Positions 10,132 to 20,830 of a DNA stretch of 64,000 nt are shown here, in pieces (within the stretch, counting starts at the first letter, position 1; each line of letters starts with the position of its first letter). The notes below the pieces were generated by a model. The model was not told the DNA's origin. It was given only the letters and a program-made list of their open reading frames with translations, and did no database searches. The DNA is from Acanthosepion pharaonis (lineage: Eukaryota > Mollusca > Cephalopoda > Sepiida > Sepiidae), in the NCBI GenBank assembly GCA_903632075.3, contig CAHIKZ030005493.1, positions 1,938,501 through 2,002,500 on the forward strand. Reading direction: 5' to 3'. The position numbers and the translations under genes were made by a program.

Positions 10132-10905
10132 TTAAGCAACGTCGAACCTGGTCAATACCTAGATGGGTGACTGATTGGGAATAGCAGGTGCTGTATGCCT
10201 GGATGTGCGCCTGGTTTAAATGGCTTACGGCCACTTCACATTGAAACACTTATTCCAATACGATCACCAAAGTTAAGCAACGTCGAGCCTGGTCAGTACC
10301 TAGATGGGTGACTGATTGGGAATAGCAGGTGCTGTATGCCTGGATGTGCGCCTGGTTTAAATGGCTTATGGTCACTTCTCATTGAAACACTTATTCCCAT
10401 ACGATCACCAAAGTTAAGCAACGTCGAGCCTGGTCAGTACCTAGATGGGTGACTGATTGGGAATAGCAGGTGCTGTATGCCTGGATGTGCGCCTGGTTTA
10501 AATGGCTTATGGTCACTTCTCATTGAAACACTTATTCCCATACGATCACCAAAGTTAAGCAACGTCGGGCCTGGTCAGTACCTAGATGGGTGACTGATTG
10601 GGAATACCATGTGATGTAAGCCTGGATGTGCAACTGATTTAAAAAGCTTATGGCTACATCACATTGAAACACTTGTTCCCATACGATCACTAAAGTTAAG
10701 CAACGTCGCGCCTGGTCAGTACCTAGATGGGTGACTGATTGGGAATACCAGGTGCTGTAAGCCTGGATTTGCATCTGGTTTAAAAGGCTTATGGCCCCAT
10801 CTAATTGAAGCACTTGGTCCCATACGATCACCAAAGCAACATCGCGCCTGGCCAGTACCTAGATGGGTGACTGATTGGGAATGCCAGGCGTGGCAAGCTT
10901 GAATG
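10132..10905 (+). repeat. Tandem array of 5S rRNA-like units (about 5.5 copies, ~141 bp)
   Basis: Each unit has the hallmark 5S segment: 'cgatcaccaaagttaagcaa', 'cgtcgggcctggtcagtacc', 'tagatgggtgactgattggg', 'aataccaggtgctgtaagcc', preceded by 'ggccac' and 'attgaaacactt'. 'cctagatgggtgac' recurs at about 10157, 10298, 10439, 10581, 10720 and 10857. The 5S-like part is close to the full ~118 nt and is followed by only ~20 bp of linker. Copies differ from metazoan 5S in the intermediate element and box C region and from each other at several sites, so these look like pseudogenes or a 5S-derived repeat and not active rRNA genes. The first and last copies are partial. Confidence 0.8.
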
Positions 10906-11060
10906 TGCGGGTGGTGTAATGGATAATGGCTCGGAATTGTTAATCGCAGAGTCGAGTTCTAATTCCAGTTGGGTTCATTATATTCACGTACTATGGGAAA
11001 GGTGCGAATCCATCTCTTCTCCCCCTAGCTATGGGTTAATTATTAAAACTTGTATCATTA
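10906..11060 (+). mobile_element. tRNA-derived SINE, family S3, abutting the 5S-like array
   Basis: TGGTGTAATGG (A box) and GAGTTCTAATTCC (B box) lie at tRNA spacing, then 'tcattatattcacgta', 'tcttctccccctagctatgg'. The join to the 5S-like array is direct, so the array could have grown from a 5S/tRNA composite head. Confidence 0.65.
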
Positions 11061-11149
11061 AATCATTATTATCTAAAAAATCTGCAATGCAAAATTATTT
11101 TCTGGCTTTTAATAACTTGCAAACGATTGATAAACCGTGGCAAACAACC

Positions 11150-11260
11150 AGCCATATTATATTTGCCACATCCTTTCATGACGTGAGCGATCATGGCCCT
11201 CTACAACTTCCTATCCCTAATGAAGGAAGCCCGTTATCTTTTGCTCATATGCATCTGTGT
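11150..11260 (-). pseudogene. LINE extreme C-terminus
   Basis: On the minus strand the peptide runs RDRKL, stop, RAMIAHVMKGCGKY. This matches the 'R.RxxWRAMIxHVLK' end of the RT family at 13020-13180, 44645-44905 and 60786-61165. Confidence 0.55.
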
Positions 11261-11339
11261 TCTAGGGATTTTAGCTCTCAGTATTGCTTTTCATTGTATT
11301 AGACGCGAGTGCAGGATCTCTAGAAGCATTATATAAGCA

Positions 11340-11640
11340 AAAGAACTACAATAAAGAAGTTAATGAAGACTGTCCGTCATCTTAACTATATTCAATGCAC
11401 TGATTTTGTAGATATTCTGGAATATCCGCGTTATATGTGCTATCAGTATTCGTGATTCTGTCAGTCCTGAAGATTCAGGGGGTTTTAGGCTATAAAGGCA
11501 TTTCATAACACACGAAAACCAAAGATATTAAAAAGAGGGTAATGAAGGCAGTCCGGCATCTTTGCTATATTCAATGCACCGATTTTGTACAAATGCAGGA
11601 GTATCAGAGTTATAAACGGTGTTTCATTAAGACGGATCAA
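11340..11640. repeat. Imperfect direct repeat, about 180 bp apart
   Basis: 'gtccgtcatcttaactatat' with 'tcaatgcactgattttgta' at about 11369 recurs in diverged form at about 11549. A third partial copy lies at about 12716 ('aaagaagtgaatgaaggtag'). Confidence 0.6.
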
Positions 11641-12086
11641 AGTTAGCAGTCAATAAATCAATGTTATTGGGGAAAATTAATTTATTTCTCTATTTGGATC
11701 ATGTTATTTAACTCATGGCAATTATGTGTGAAAAATAATATCACCCAAATGTCAGCCAAATCTCCGGCGGCACACCTCCACTCGATGGCCAAAATTTTTG
11801 ATGACGTCTCTGCATAGTTGCTCCTCGATTTCACCAATATGCCTTATTATCTCATCCTTCAGCTGTTGAATTGTTGTTGGCTTGTTGGCATAGACCTTAC
11901 TTTTGAGATGAGCCCAAAGGAAGAAATCTAAAGGCGTCAAGTCGCACGATCGTGGTCGCCAACTGACTTTGCTGTTTCGAAAGATGATGCGATCTGGGAA
12001 CTTCTCTTTGCATTTCTGTTTGAACATCCATTTTCGTAATAGGCTTTGAAAACTTTAACACATTGTTTGATTGTTAATCTTTCCAT
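11640..12086 (-). pseudogene. Internally deleted mariner-family transposase
   Basis: On the minus strand an ATG at 12086 opens MERLTIKQCVKVFKAYYENG, a mariner-type N-terminal DNA-binding start. Within about 25 codons the sequence continues in another frame as KFPDRIIF, then WRPRSCDLTPLDFFLW, KSKVYANKPTT, IGEIEEQLCRDVIKNF and CRRRFG. CDLTPLD carries the third catalytic acid. The first two catalytic acids and most of the core are gone. After FG a TGA interrupts HLGDIIFHT, which otherwise continues in frame. The product is non-functional. I could not see terminal inverted repeats. Confidence 0.8.
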
Positions 12087-12149
12087 GGTTGAAATTGCCA
12101 AAGACTTAAGTTGTTAAATCTGAAAAAAAAAAAAGAAAAGGATTCGTTT

Positions 12150-12665
12150 TTCTGTGTTAGTTTGGTTTGGTTTGTTTTACGGTATATCAGCCTCAATGGG
12201 TTATTTAATGCCGACAAATTTTCATTGTTGGTAATATTTTTTTTCCAAAAATCTATTTCTGGTAATATTTTTTCCTTCAAAAAATCTATTTCTAGTAATA
12301 ATTTTCCTTCGCTTGTAATGTTTTTTTTTTCAAAAATGTATATCTGGTATTTTTTTTTTCAAAAATGTATAGCTGTTAATATTTTTTTTAATGTATTACT
12401 GGTAATAATTTTTTTACAAAGTATTTCTGGTATTAAGACCTATTTTTACACTTTCATAATGTTTTGGTCCGAGTTTGGGGGTTAACTATTTGCCCATAGA
12501 TGGGACCTTAACAGGTGCTACCAGCCCGGGTCAGGGTGGACCTGTGAACACCAGCAATTAAGAGGTGGTTACACGTTCCTGAAAACCCTCCTGTGTCAGA
12601 GGCCTTGTTGTTGGATGTAGTTTATCGTCATACCCAGGACGATTCTGTGTTAGTACCGAAGCTCA
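12150..12665 (+). mobile_element. R1 composite element, near full length
   Basis: Head: 'ttggtttgttttacggtata' and 'cctcaatgggttatttaatg'. Middle: six or so units of 'ggtaatatttttt..caaaaat'. Tail from 12471: 'ttgcccatagatgggacc', 'acaggtgctaccagcccgg', 'ggttacacgttcctgaaaac', ending near 'gtttatcgtcatacccagga'. It has no coding capacity and shows the same order as 42395-42840 (plus) and 48410-48060 (minus). Confidence 0.7.
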
Positions 12666-13019
12666 CCGTGTTTTGAGTCATGAATACAGTATTATTCGAG
12701 AAGGCTTAACCTGTAATAAAGAAGTGAATGAAGGTAGTCCGTCATATTCGTTATAAAGCTCTACAAATTTCCTTCGAATGTATAAGCATCCCAGTGATAT
12801 ACGCTATCACCATTTGTCTGAGTCAAACCCGGAGCTTTAGGGGTATTAAATTACGAAAAGAAATTTGTAAGATCAAGGATCTCTCCTTGGTGAGATCAAC
12901 ATTCGGCTTTGTATCAACGATCTGCCAAATAACAATCTCAGATACTTAGTAAGTCTCTTCTTTGATCAAACTGACACAAATAGACCATTCGACCGTCCAT
13001 TGATTTTCTTCCTTTTTAT

Positions 13020-13180
13020 GTGTCGTATACTTTCAGGACGTAAGCGATCATGGCTCTCCAGTTTTCCCTATTCCTTGCAGCTCTCAACAAGTTCTGTCCC
13101 TTGGCTACTTCCCCCAGACTGCGTTCTGTCATTCACTTGCTCACGCCTGCTAGCCCGCTAACTTCAGCTGCCTCTTCCTG
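13020..13180 (-). pseudogene. LINE RT C-terminus downstream of the 169-bp array
   Basis: The minus strand reads EAAEVSGLAGVSK, TERSLGEVAKGQNLL and ARNRENWRAMIAYVLK. It continues, in the same orientation, the RT sequence repeated in the array at 13180-14180, so the array sits inside the original LINE coding region. Confidence 0.7.
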
Positions 13181-14180
13181 ATATTAAGTATAAGCTTCCT
13201 CCTTGTTTGCATCCTCTCTAAGACATCATCGTTGCTCAAATGTTCGGTCCATGATATCCCCAGCATCCTTCTGTAGAACCACATCTCCGTCGCCTCGAGT
13301 CTTTTCTTCATCATTGAGGAGACCGTCCAACATTCACTGTCTCTTTCTGATGTGAAGTATAAGCCCCCTCCTTGTTTGCATCCTCTCTAAGACCTCATCG
13401 TTGCTCACACGCTCGGTCCATGGCATCCTTAGCATCCTTCTGTAGAACTATGTCTCCGTCGCCTCGAGTCTCTTCTTTATCTTTGAGGAAATCATCCAAC
13501 ATTCGCTGCCTCTTCCTGATATTAATTATAAGCCTCCTCCTTGTTTGCATCCTCTCTAAGACCTCATCGTTGTTCACGCGCTCGGTCCATGATATCCTTA
13601 GCATCCTTCTGTAAAACCACATCTCCGTCGCCTCGAGTCTCTTCTTTATCTTTGAGGAAATCGTCCAACATTCGCTGCCTCTTCCTGATGTTAAGTATAA
13701 GCCTCCTCCTTGTTTGCATCCTCTCTAAGACCTCATCGTTGCTCACACGCTCGGTCCATGATATCCTTAGCATCCTTCTGTAGAACCACATGTCCGTCGC
13801 CTCGAGTCTCTTCTTTATCTTTGAGGAAATCATCCAACATTCGCTGCCTCTTCCTGATATTAATTATAAGCCTCCTCCTTGTTTGCATCCTCTCTAAGAC
13901 CTCATCTTTGCTCACATGTTCGGTCCATGATATCCTTAGCATCCTTCTGTAGAACCACATCTCCTTCGCCTCGAGTCTCTTCTTCATCTTTGAGGAAATC
14001 GTCCAACATTCACTGCCTCTTCCTGATGTTAAGTAGAAGCCTCCTCCTTGTTTGCATCCTCTCTAAGACCTCATTGTTGCTCACACGCTCGGTCCATGAT
14101 ATCCTTAACATCCTTCTGTAGAACCAGATCTCCGTCGCCTCGAGTCTCTTCTTCATCTTTGAGGAGACCGTCCAACATTC
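13180..14180 (-). repeat. 169-bp tandem array made of LINE reverse transcriptase sequence (about 6 copies)
   Basis: Starts of the repeated 'tgtttgcatcctctctaaga' are exactly 169 bp apart (13372, 13541, 13710, 13879, 14048 by frame). On the minus strand each unit encodes KKRLEATDMWFYRRMLRISW, TERVSNDEVLERMQTRR and LIINIRKRQRMLDDF, the thumb/post-RT segment of an RTE-like non-LTR polymerase. 169 is not a multiple of 3, so frames close at each unit. Units differ by a few percent. Confidence 0.9.
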
Positions 14181-14184
14181 AGAT

Positions 14185-15105
14185 GTCAGAGGTCAGATGT
14201 CACGTAACAGCTCAGTACTCTTTTCTTTTTTACCAAAGAGATCCTCCTGTTTCGCAACACTCTGCCCAACTTTTGAAATGCGTTCTTGGTCATCCTATTA
14301 CGTCTACGGATCTCAGTGTCGCACTTACCGATCTCAAAACGATTCCCAGCTATTTAAACTCGCGAACCTGCAGTCCTGTGTTCCTGCTACTTATCTCGAT
14401 GTCCTTGACAAAATCCAAAGAAGGATCTGCAATATAATCGGTCCTGTCTTGGCATCTCGACTTCACTCACTTTCTCGCAAACGTGATGTGTCTTCCCTCT
14501 GTCTTTTCTAAAAATATTTTCATGGCAACTGCTCTGGGGTACTTTTTTCCCTGGTACCCCGACTACATGAATTTAAGCGTGCTACTAGATTGGCATTTAG
14601 GTCCCACCGTTTTACTGTTGAAATAGTTAAATGTAACCGCCACTTCTACACCAACAATTTTCTTTTCTCACACTTCCCAACAGTGAAACTCCCTTCCGTT
14701 TACTTGCTTCCCTGAAAACCCAATTTTCAAAAATTTAAATGCAACGTGAATCGCCATCTTCTTTCTTCTTTAATACCGATCATCTTTTATCCTTTCCCAA
14801 TTCTCGCTATACTAATTTTTTTCCCCTCTCATTTTCACTCACTGTACCCCCCCCGTGTGCTAGTGGCAATCCCGCCAGTTTCTTTTCTCGTACTTCCCGC
14901 CTGTGGAGCTTCCTTTCGTTTATTTGCTTCCCTGAAATTAACAATGCCCCCAAATTTAAAAGCAACGTCAATCGCCATCTTTTGATGTCTTGAACCCCGT
15001 TCATCATTTGTCCTTTCCCCAATCCCCACTATACCCAATCTTTTCTCTCAGTTTCACTCCATGTAACCCCCTGCGTACTAGTGGTATTCCCCACCTCGCT
15101 TGAAG
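14185..15105 (+). pseudogene. Non-LTR RT C-terminus with duplicated 3' part
   Basis: Plus-strand peptides: LDVLDKIQRRICNIIGPVLA, LHSLSRKRDVSSLCLF, then stops; LHEFKRATRLAF; FKCNVNRHLLSS. A second terminal copy at 14840-15105 carries SFFSRTSRLWSFLSFICFPE and FKSNVNRHL, ending with 'cctgcgtactagtgg'. Same family as 4142-4650. It lies on the opposite strand to the 169-bp array it abuts. Confidence 0.75.
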
Positions 15106-15213
15106 TGAAATGATAAAAAAAAGATAAAAGTTCAATGGAGAAACGTCTAGCGCAGTGGTTCCCAACACATTTTGGGCCAGGTCCCATTTTGGTATTTCTA
15201 AAATGCTTACATA

Positions 15214-15564
15214 CCGTAATTCCCCATGTATAATACGCATTTTTTCTGAAAAATAATAAGCAAAATCGGGGGTGCGTATTATGCGCAGCTACAAAAATAT
15301 CTTTAAAATATTCCGTAAAATAAAATAAGCATTATCATAAAACTAAATTAAAATAATATTATTCTATGTTTAAAACCATTTTAAAAAAAAATAAGAGTAG
15401 GGAACGCTGGCCGTAGTAAAATTGGAGAGGTACAATATATAGGGTTTGATTACCAAAACAAGGGGTGCGCGTTATGTGTGAATAGAAGCGTTTTCCCACT
15501 CTTTCAGCACAGTTTTGGGGGTGCGTATTATGGATGAACGCGTGTTATACATGAAGAATTACGG
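15214..15564. mobile_element. TA-flanked MITE with 25-bp terminal inverted repeats
   Basis: The left end 'ccgtaattccccatgtataa' and the right end, read in reverse complement as 'ccgtaattcttcatgtataa', match at 21 of 25 positions. A TA lies directly outside both ends (15212-15213, 15565-15566), as expected for Tc1/mariner-type target duplications. The interior has 'gtgcgtattatg' copies and no coding capacity. Confidence 0.8.
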
Positions 15565-15889
15565 TATTCAAAATTTTACTGCAATTCACGGGAAGATTGG
15601 CCGACAAAACATAGGCTCTTCCAGCGACATGCATCACGCCCTCTCATTTGTTGACCAAGACACACGGGTGTAGGGAGACATGAAATACCCTGTATGCCAA
15701 TCACACATATACGCACATACACATAAAATTGCTGTAAAATAAAATAAGAATTACTATTTTTTTTTAAATCATTCATCACGCCGTTCCCACTGTTAAATAA
15801 GGTGAGGTTGATTGTGGGAGAGAGATGTTTTATATACAGGGAAACTCTTATAGAGAGATGTTCCGGTTCCTGACCTCAAATGAAATGCG

Positions 15890-16400
15890 TATATTTGAGT
15901 ACTGTGGAACCACCTCTTAATTGCTGTTACCCTCAGGTCTTCCCTGACACGAGTGGTATAATCTTTTAAGTTCTAGTCCTGGGTATGACGATAAACTACA
16001 TCCGTCAGCAAAGCCTCTGATCGGGAGGAATTGAAAAGCGTGGAGACACCTCATAATTGCTGTTGTTACCAGGTCTACCCTGGCCCGGGGTGGTATCATC
16101 TGTTAGGATCTAGTCCTGGGAATGACGATAAAATACATTCGGCAGCAATGCCACTGATCGGGAGGTTTGGAGGTGCGTGGAACTACCTGTTAATTGCTGC
16201 TGTTCCAAGGCCCAACCTGACCCGGGGTGATAGAATCTTTTACGGTCTAGTCCTGGGTATGACGATGAACTACATCCGTCAGCAATGCCACTGATCGAGA
16301 GGTTTTGATGAGCGTGGAACTACTTCTTAATTGCTGTTGCTCCCAGGTCCACCTTGACCTGCGATGGTAGAATCTGTTAAGGTGCCAGTTATGGGCAAAT
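15890..16400 (-). repeat. Tandem array of R1 tail units (about 4 copies, ~135 bp)
   Basis: 'ggaac(t/c)acctcttaattgctg' variants start at about 15908, 16046, 16178 and 16314. Each unit also holds 'tgggtatgacgataaactac'. The last unit continues into 'gttatgggcaaattatgaaa', the inner R1 junction, so only the distal R1 tail was amplified. Confidence 0.8.
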
Positions 16401-16739
16401 TATGAAAACATTATGAAACCATAAAAATGCAATAAAAATGAATGAACATACATTTTATCTGTAGTGAAGGCATACAGTTACGTTTACAATATATTCAACG
16501 GAAACTTTAAAATTGTCTTCAAATATATATGGATATTTTTTTTCCTTTTCCTCGTTTAAAATACTCCCAAACGACCAACACGAAAGAAAACTCTTCCATG
16601 ACATTGAGCCATATAATATCCTATAATTTCTTAAAGAAAAGTCAATGATGAGGCGTAAAGCGCTGACCGAAGTCTCACAGATCGATGGGGAAAAGACGGG
16701 CTGATATCATTCAAAACATCCAAAACTAAACGCGTAACA

Positions 16740-17470
16740 TTTAATTACCAGCGAGCAGAGCCCAAACCTGCCCGAATACTGACGAGTGGTCAAAGCGGAC
16801 CCTTGCCTCGAACGCCTACTGGGGTTTGAAGCTCACTACCAACTTCAAAGAGAACGCGTATAAGATGCTGATAGAATTGTCCGTTCATTGTATCGCTCCA
16901 GGAAATACCACACTCCTGCTGTCATGCCCTGTTGATTCAAGAGTCAGATAAGACCTTATGGAGCATGGCTGCCATATACGGGCTGGTGCCGCCCAATCCT
17001 CAGTGTCCAGCCTCGACAGAGTTCCAAAGCGCTTATACGGCGTTGTGGGTGATGAATTATTCTACACCCTGCAAACATTATCCCACAGACGAAACGTTGC
17101 CAGACTTTTACGACTATATCGCTATTGTTACGGCAGATGGTCGGATAAATTATATTCCTTAGTGTCACCAGTTCAGGCCTTCGCAGCTAGGACCCGACAT
17201 TGCCGTGTTAACGGTGCCAAACCATCCACATTTCCATCGTGTTCCTTTGATAAAAGTTCCTCTCAGTCGGCTTATTTTGTTATTTTGTGGAAGAGACTCC
17301 CGAGAGGATGCTTCCCTGACATCTACGACCTTGGTCTCTTTAAGTACAGGGTCAAACGATATCGACCCCCTTCTTCCTTATAGTATTCTCTTAGTTTCCC
17401 CTCCCTTATGATATCACTCAATAACACTCTACCTTGAGTGGCTCTTGGGCCTTCTATTAAAAAAATGGAA
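16740..17470 (+). pseudogene. Non-LTR RT C-terminus (longest open copy)
   Basis: Upstream, LYRSRKYHTPAVMP and (frameshifted) QIRPY lead to an open run MEHGCHIRAGAAQS, LDRVPKRLYGVVGDELFYTL, QTLSHRRNVARLLRLYRYCY, VILWKRLPRGCFPDIYDL and FKYRVKRY. This is the CR1/Jockey-type 'RPYMEYG..IW.GA...LSHRR' C-terminal region with about 140 codons intact. The 3' tail has 'accttgagtggctcttgggc' then a short A run, as seen at 18740. The catalytic RT motifs are absent. Confidence 0.75.
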
Positions 17471-17584
17471 GCTAAATCCATAATGAAATATATGAACTTA
17501 TGATTGAGGTTTGGAAATTATTATATATCTATATCTACATCTATAAAGTGGCGTTGGGTTAACTGTATAGATAAGGATGGTTGC

Positions 17585-17725
17585 CATTTCTTTTTTAATC
17601 ATTTCACCCCCAAGCAAGGTGATAATGCCACTAAGACGCAAGGGATTACTGGGAGTTGAATATAATAAGACTTTAGTGAGGAGAAAGGACAACGAGAGAA
17701 CAGGATTCAGGAAGACAGACGCAGG
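17585..17725 (-). mobile_element. LINE 3' terminus (progenitor type of the 108-bp array)
   Basis: 'catttcacccccaagcaagg', 'gataatgccactaagacgca' and 'acaggattcaggaagacaga' match the array at 39862-41622. They equal the reverse complement of the 3' tail of the LINE at 46100-46165. Confidence 0.65.
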
Positions 17726-17799
17726 AAAAATGGGCGGTTTCTCTTGTACCGCCCCAGAAAGCACTAGAACCCCCCCTGCTTGCTAACCGCTACATTTAC

Positions 17800-18770
17800 A
17801 GGAGTCAGTATCAAGCCGGAAATGAGGTACCGCTGTCGTATATGGGAAAGAGCTATCTAGTATTGATCTTCCACCCTACAACTCCTTTCTTCACAGACGA
17901 AAAGTCGCAAGCCTCTCGCTGCTCTGTTGCTGTTTTCATGAAAAGTGTTCCGACGAGATACATTCCTTATTTCTAACTTTTATGCATGATACCCGATATG
18001 TCCCATACAGTGTAGGAAACCACCCTTTCGTCCTCCATTGGTGAGATGTATGTTTCACTCTAGCACGGACCGCTGCTTTGTGGAACCGACTCCCAAGAGG
18101 ATGCTTTCCCGATCACTACAATCCTAACCCTTTCAAGTGTAGGGTTAACCGTTATCTTCCCCACATACCCGTATAAACTGTGCCACTTATTCTGTAACCC
18201 TCAACATGCTTTGTGGAAACGACTCCCAAGAGGATGCTTTCCCAATCTCTATAATATTAACCTGTTCAAGTCTAGGGTTAACCGTTATTTTCCACTACAT
18301 ATCCGCATCGACCAGCTTCTTCTCACGAACACTGCTCTGTGGAACCGACTCTCAAATAGATGATTCCCAGAGCACTACAATCTTAACCTATTCAAGTCTA
18401 GGGTTAACCGTTATCTTCCCCACATATCCGCACAAACTGTACCTCTTACTCTGTAACAGTCTACCCGCTTTGTGGAACCGACTCCCAAGAGGATGCTTTC
18501 CCGATCAGTACAATCTTAACCTGTTCAAGTCTAGGGTTAACCGTTATCTTCCCCACATATCCACATAAACTGCTCCTCATACTCTGTAACCCTCTACTTG
18601 CTTTGTGGAACCGACTCCCAAGGGGATGCTTTCACCATCTCTGCAATCTTAACCTCTTCGAGTCTAGGGTTAACGTTGTCTTCCTCACATATCCCCATAT
18701 AAAGCTGTGCCTCTTAATCTGTAACCCTCTACTTCGAGTGGCTCTTGGGGCTTGTACAAAGCGAACATTC
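17800..18770 (+). pseudogene. Non-LTR RT fragment whose last domain is repeated five times
   Basis: 17860-18060 encodes HRRKVASLSLLCCCFHEKCS and further C-terminal RT sequence. From 18070 the terminal piece ALWNRLPRGCFPD(H/Q)YN, then FKSRVNRYLPHIS, is repeated at about 18070, 18205, 18331, 18466 and 18600 (spacings 126-135 bp). Each repeat ends in a stop plus 'ctgtaaccctctac'. The final unit alone carries the 3' tail 'gagtggctcttggggcttgt'. The tandem therefore expanded inside one insertion. Confidence 0.85.
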
Positions 18771-19429
18771 GTTTTGGGATCGGTTCCACCCCATTTTCAC
18801 TCGTTTAATTATTTTATCACTCAGGGAAAATTTTGATAAGGCACCCAGTATCGGTGACCGGAATTATAAATCCGTTTGAGCGTGTTCATGGCTTTCAAGG
18901 AAGCGCTCGCTCGAAAGAGAGGAAATTAGTGACGTGGTCAGGACGGTTACATTTTGTCAGTAATAACCACGAGTCGATCACGGAATTTACGAATCCGTTT
19001 TGAGACGTAGAAGCAAGCAAGCCTGACGTGTGGGAAAGACATTATCAGATTTCGAGAGATGGAACCGGTGGTAGCGTGCTGGGTGGGGACGATGGTAAAT
19101 TATATTGTAACGTTTCGATTTTGTCCTTGTGTGTGGCCAAGGTAATCGTTATTTTTTCTACTTTTTTTTTTAATCTCCTTACGAAATCCGATGCTAAGTA
19201 AGATGACTGTAACTTGTCGTTAGACTTACAAGATTACTAAGTAAACAAATTATTCAACCGCACAAAAAAAAAAAAAAATCGTCTTTCTAGTCGGATGTAT
19301 TTATTTTATATATGATGGCAGCTCCGAAAGTAGTACTTGCCATTTCTCTGAAGCCTATTTTGGGAGCACAATAACACCGATGGATAGAGCAAGTTTTCAG
19401 CTACAAAAACTTTTTTCTATATAGTCGCT
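18771..19429. other. No gene or repeat recognised
   Basis: Mixed-composition sequence with T/A runs at 19160 and 19265. No domain or tandem structure seen. Confidence 0.4.
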
Positions 19430-20097
19430 ATGATTTTACTATAGGAATGCATTGAAAATCAAGTAGAAAGGGATTGTCAATGGTCAGGAATGAATTCAAG
19501 CCTTACTGATAGAATAGGGCTATTATATGTATAATGTAAATGCATTACTAATGATTTTACTATAGGAATGCATTGAAAATGAGGAAGAAAGGGATTGTCA
19601 GTGGTCAGGAATGAATGCAAGCATTACTGATAGAATAGGGCTATTATATGTATAATGTAAAGGCATTGCTAATGATTTTACTATAAGAATGCATTGAAAA
19701 TGAGGAAGAAAGGGATTGTCAGTGGTCAGGAATGAATGAAAGCATTACTGATAGAATAGGCTATTATATGTATAATGGAAATGCATTGCTAATGATTTTA
19801 CTATAGGAATGCATTGAAAATGAGGAAGAAAGGGATTGTCAGTGGTCAGGAATGAATGCAAGCATTACTGATAGAATAGGGCTATTATATGTATAATGGA
19901 AATGCATTGCTAATGATTTTACTATAGCAATGCATTGAAAATGAAGAAGAAAGGGATTGTCAGTGGTCAGGAATGAATGAAAACATTACTGATAGGATAG
20001 GGCTATTATATGTATAATGAAAATGCATTGCTAATGATTTTATTATAGGAATGCATTGAAAGAAAGGGATTGTCCGTGGTCAGGAACGAATGAAAGC

Positions 20098-20098
<1 letters not shown>
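19430..20098. repeat. 121-bp tandem array, about 5.5 copies
   Basis: 'gattttactataggaatgca' begins at about 19431, 19552, 19673, 19793, 19914 and 20034. Each unit also has 'aagaaagggattgtcagtgg' and 'gggctattatatgtataatg'. It ends abruptly at a TA tract. No coding or transposon similarity seen. Confidence 0.93.
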
Positions 20099-20147
<49 letters not shown>

Positions 20148-20316
20148 TATTTCTTCAAACTTTATTAAAATGGTGACTTCCTATTTGAAATAGTCGCGCC
20201 ATTTTTAGTTATTAAACAATGTGTATTACGTCGATCTGCCTGCGCATTTGAGAAATCATTTTAGAGAAAATGAGTATACTAAAATTTTTCCGATGAACTC
20301 CTAAAGAGTCTATGCA

Positions 20317-20396
<80 letters not shown>
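20097..20396. repeat. (TA)n tract, 150-bp spacer, (TA)n(TG)n tract
   Basis: TA runs at about 20099-20147 and 20320-20377, the second passing into TG. Confidence 0.95.
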
Positions 20397-20399
20397 AAT

Positions 20400-20630
20400 T
20401 ATTTACCCGCTGTCCCACGCAGCAAGATGTGGCACAATGCCGACTTTAAAGTTGGGTATCCGAGCCCGTACGCTCGGGCAAATATTCCATATAGACCACA
20501 TAAAAACGGAGTCAGTTTCCTGACACGAGACTCTGCCCTTCGACAGAGACTCGTCTGGGGGATTCCCTCTGAAATAAGCCAGGTATTATATTTTGATTTA
20601 AAGAAAAAACCAGTCAACGTTCCATGGTTA
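20400..20630 (+). repeat. Hairpin-rich GGCAC repeat, single copy
   Basis: 'gatgtggcacaatgcc', 'tccgagcccgtacgctcggg' (hairpin), then 'cgagactctgcccttcgaca' and 'gagactcgtctggg' follow in the same order as in the arrays at 43160-44440 and 52343-53117. Diverged. Confidence 0.65.
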
Positions 20631-20756
20631 TAATTTATTTCCCCAGGAAGTTTCTTTTTCTCTGGATCATCAGACCTCACTTCCAAGGATGAAAATATGA
20701 ATTTAAACTTTTGCAAGGTAGTATTAAGCTGATTTAAGGTGGATATAGAGAGTGAT

Positions 20757-20819
<63 letters not shown>

Positions 20820-20830
20820 CTATATATATG
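20757..20830. repeat. (CA)n(TA)n microsatellite
   Basis: About 40 bp CA then about 25 bp TA. Confidence 0.95.

Noticed and set aside
10132..10905. Functional 5S rRNA gene cluster
   Set aside because: Copies differ at conserved control-region positions and from each other, and have only ~20-bp spacers without room for a normal terminator/promoter. Kept as a 5S-like repeat.
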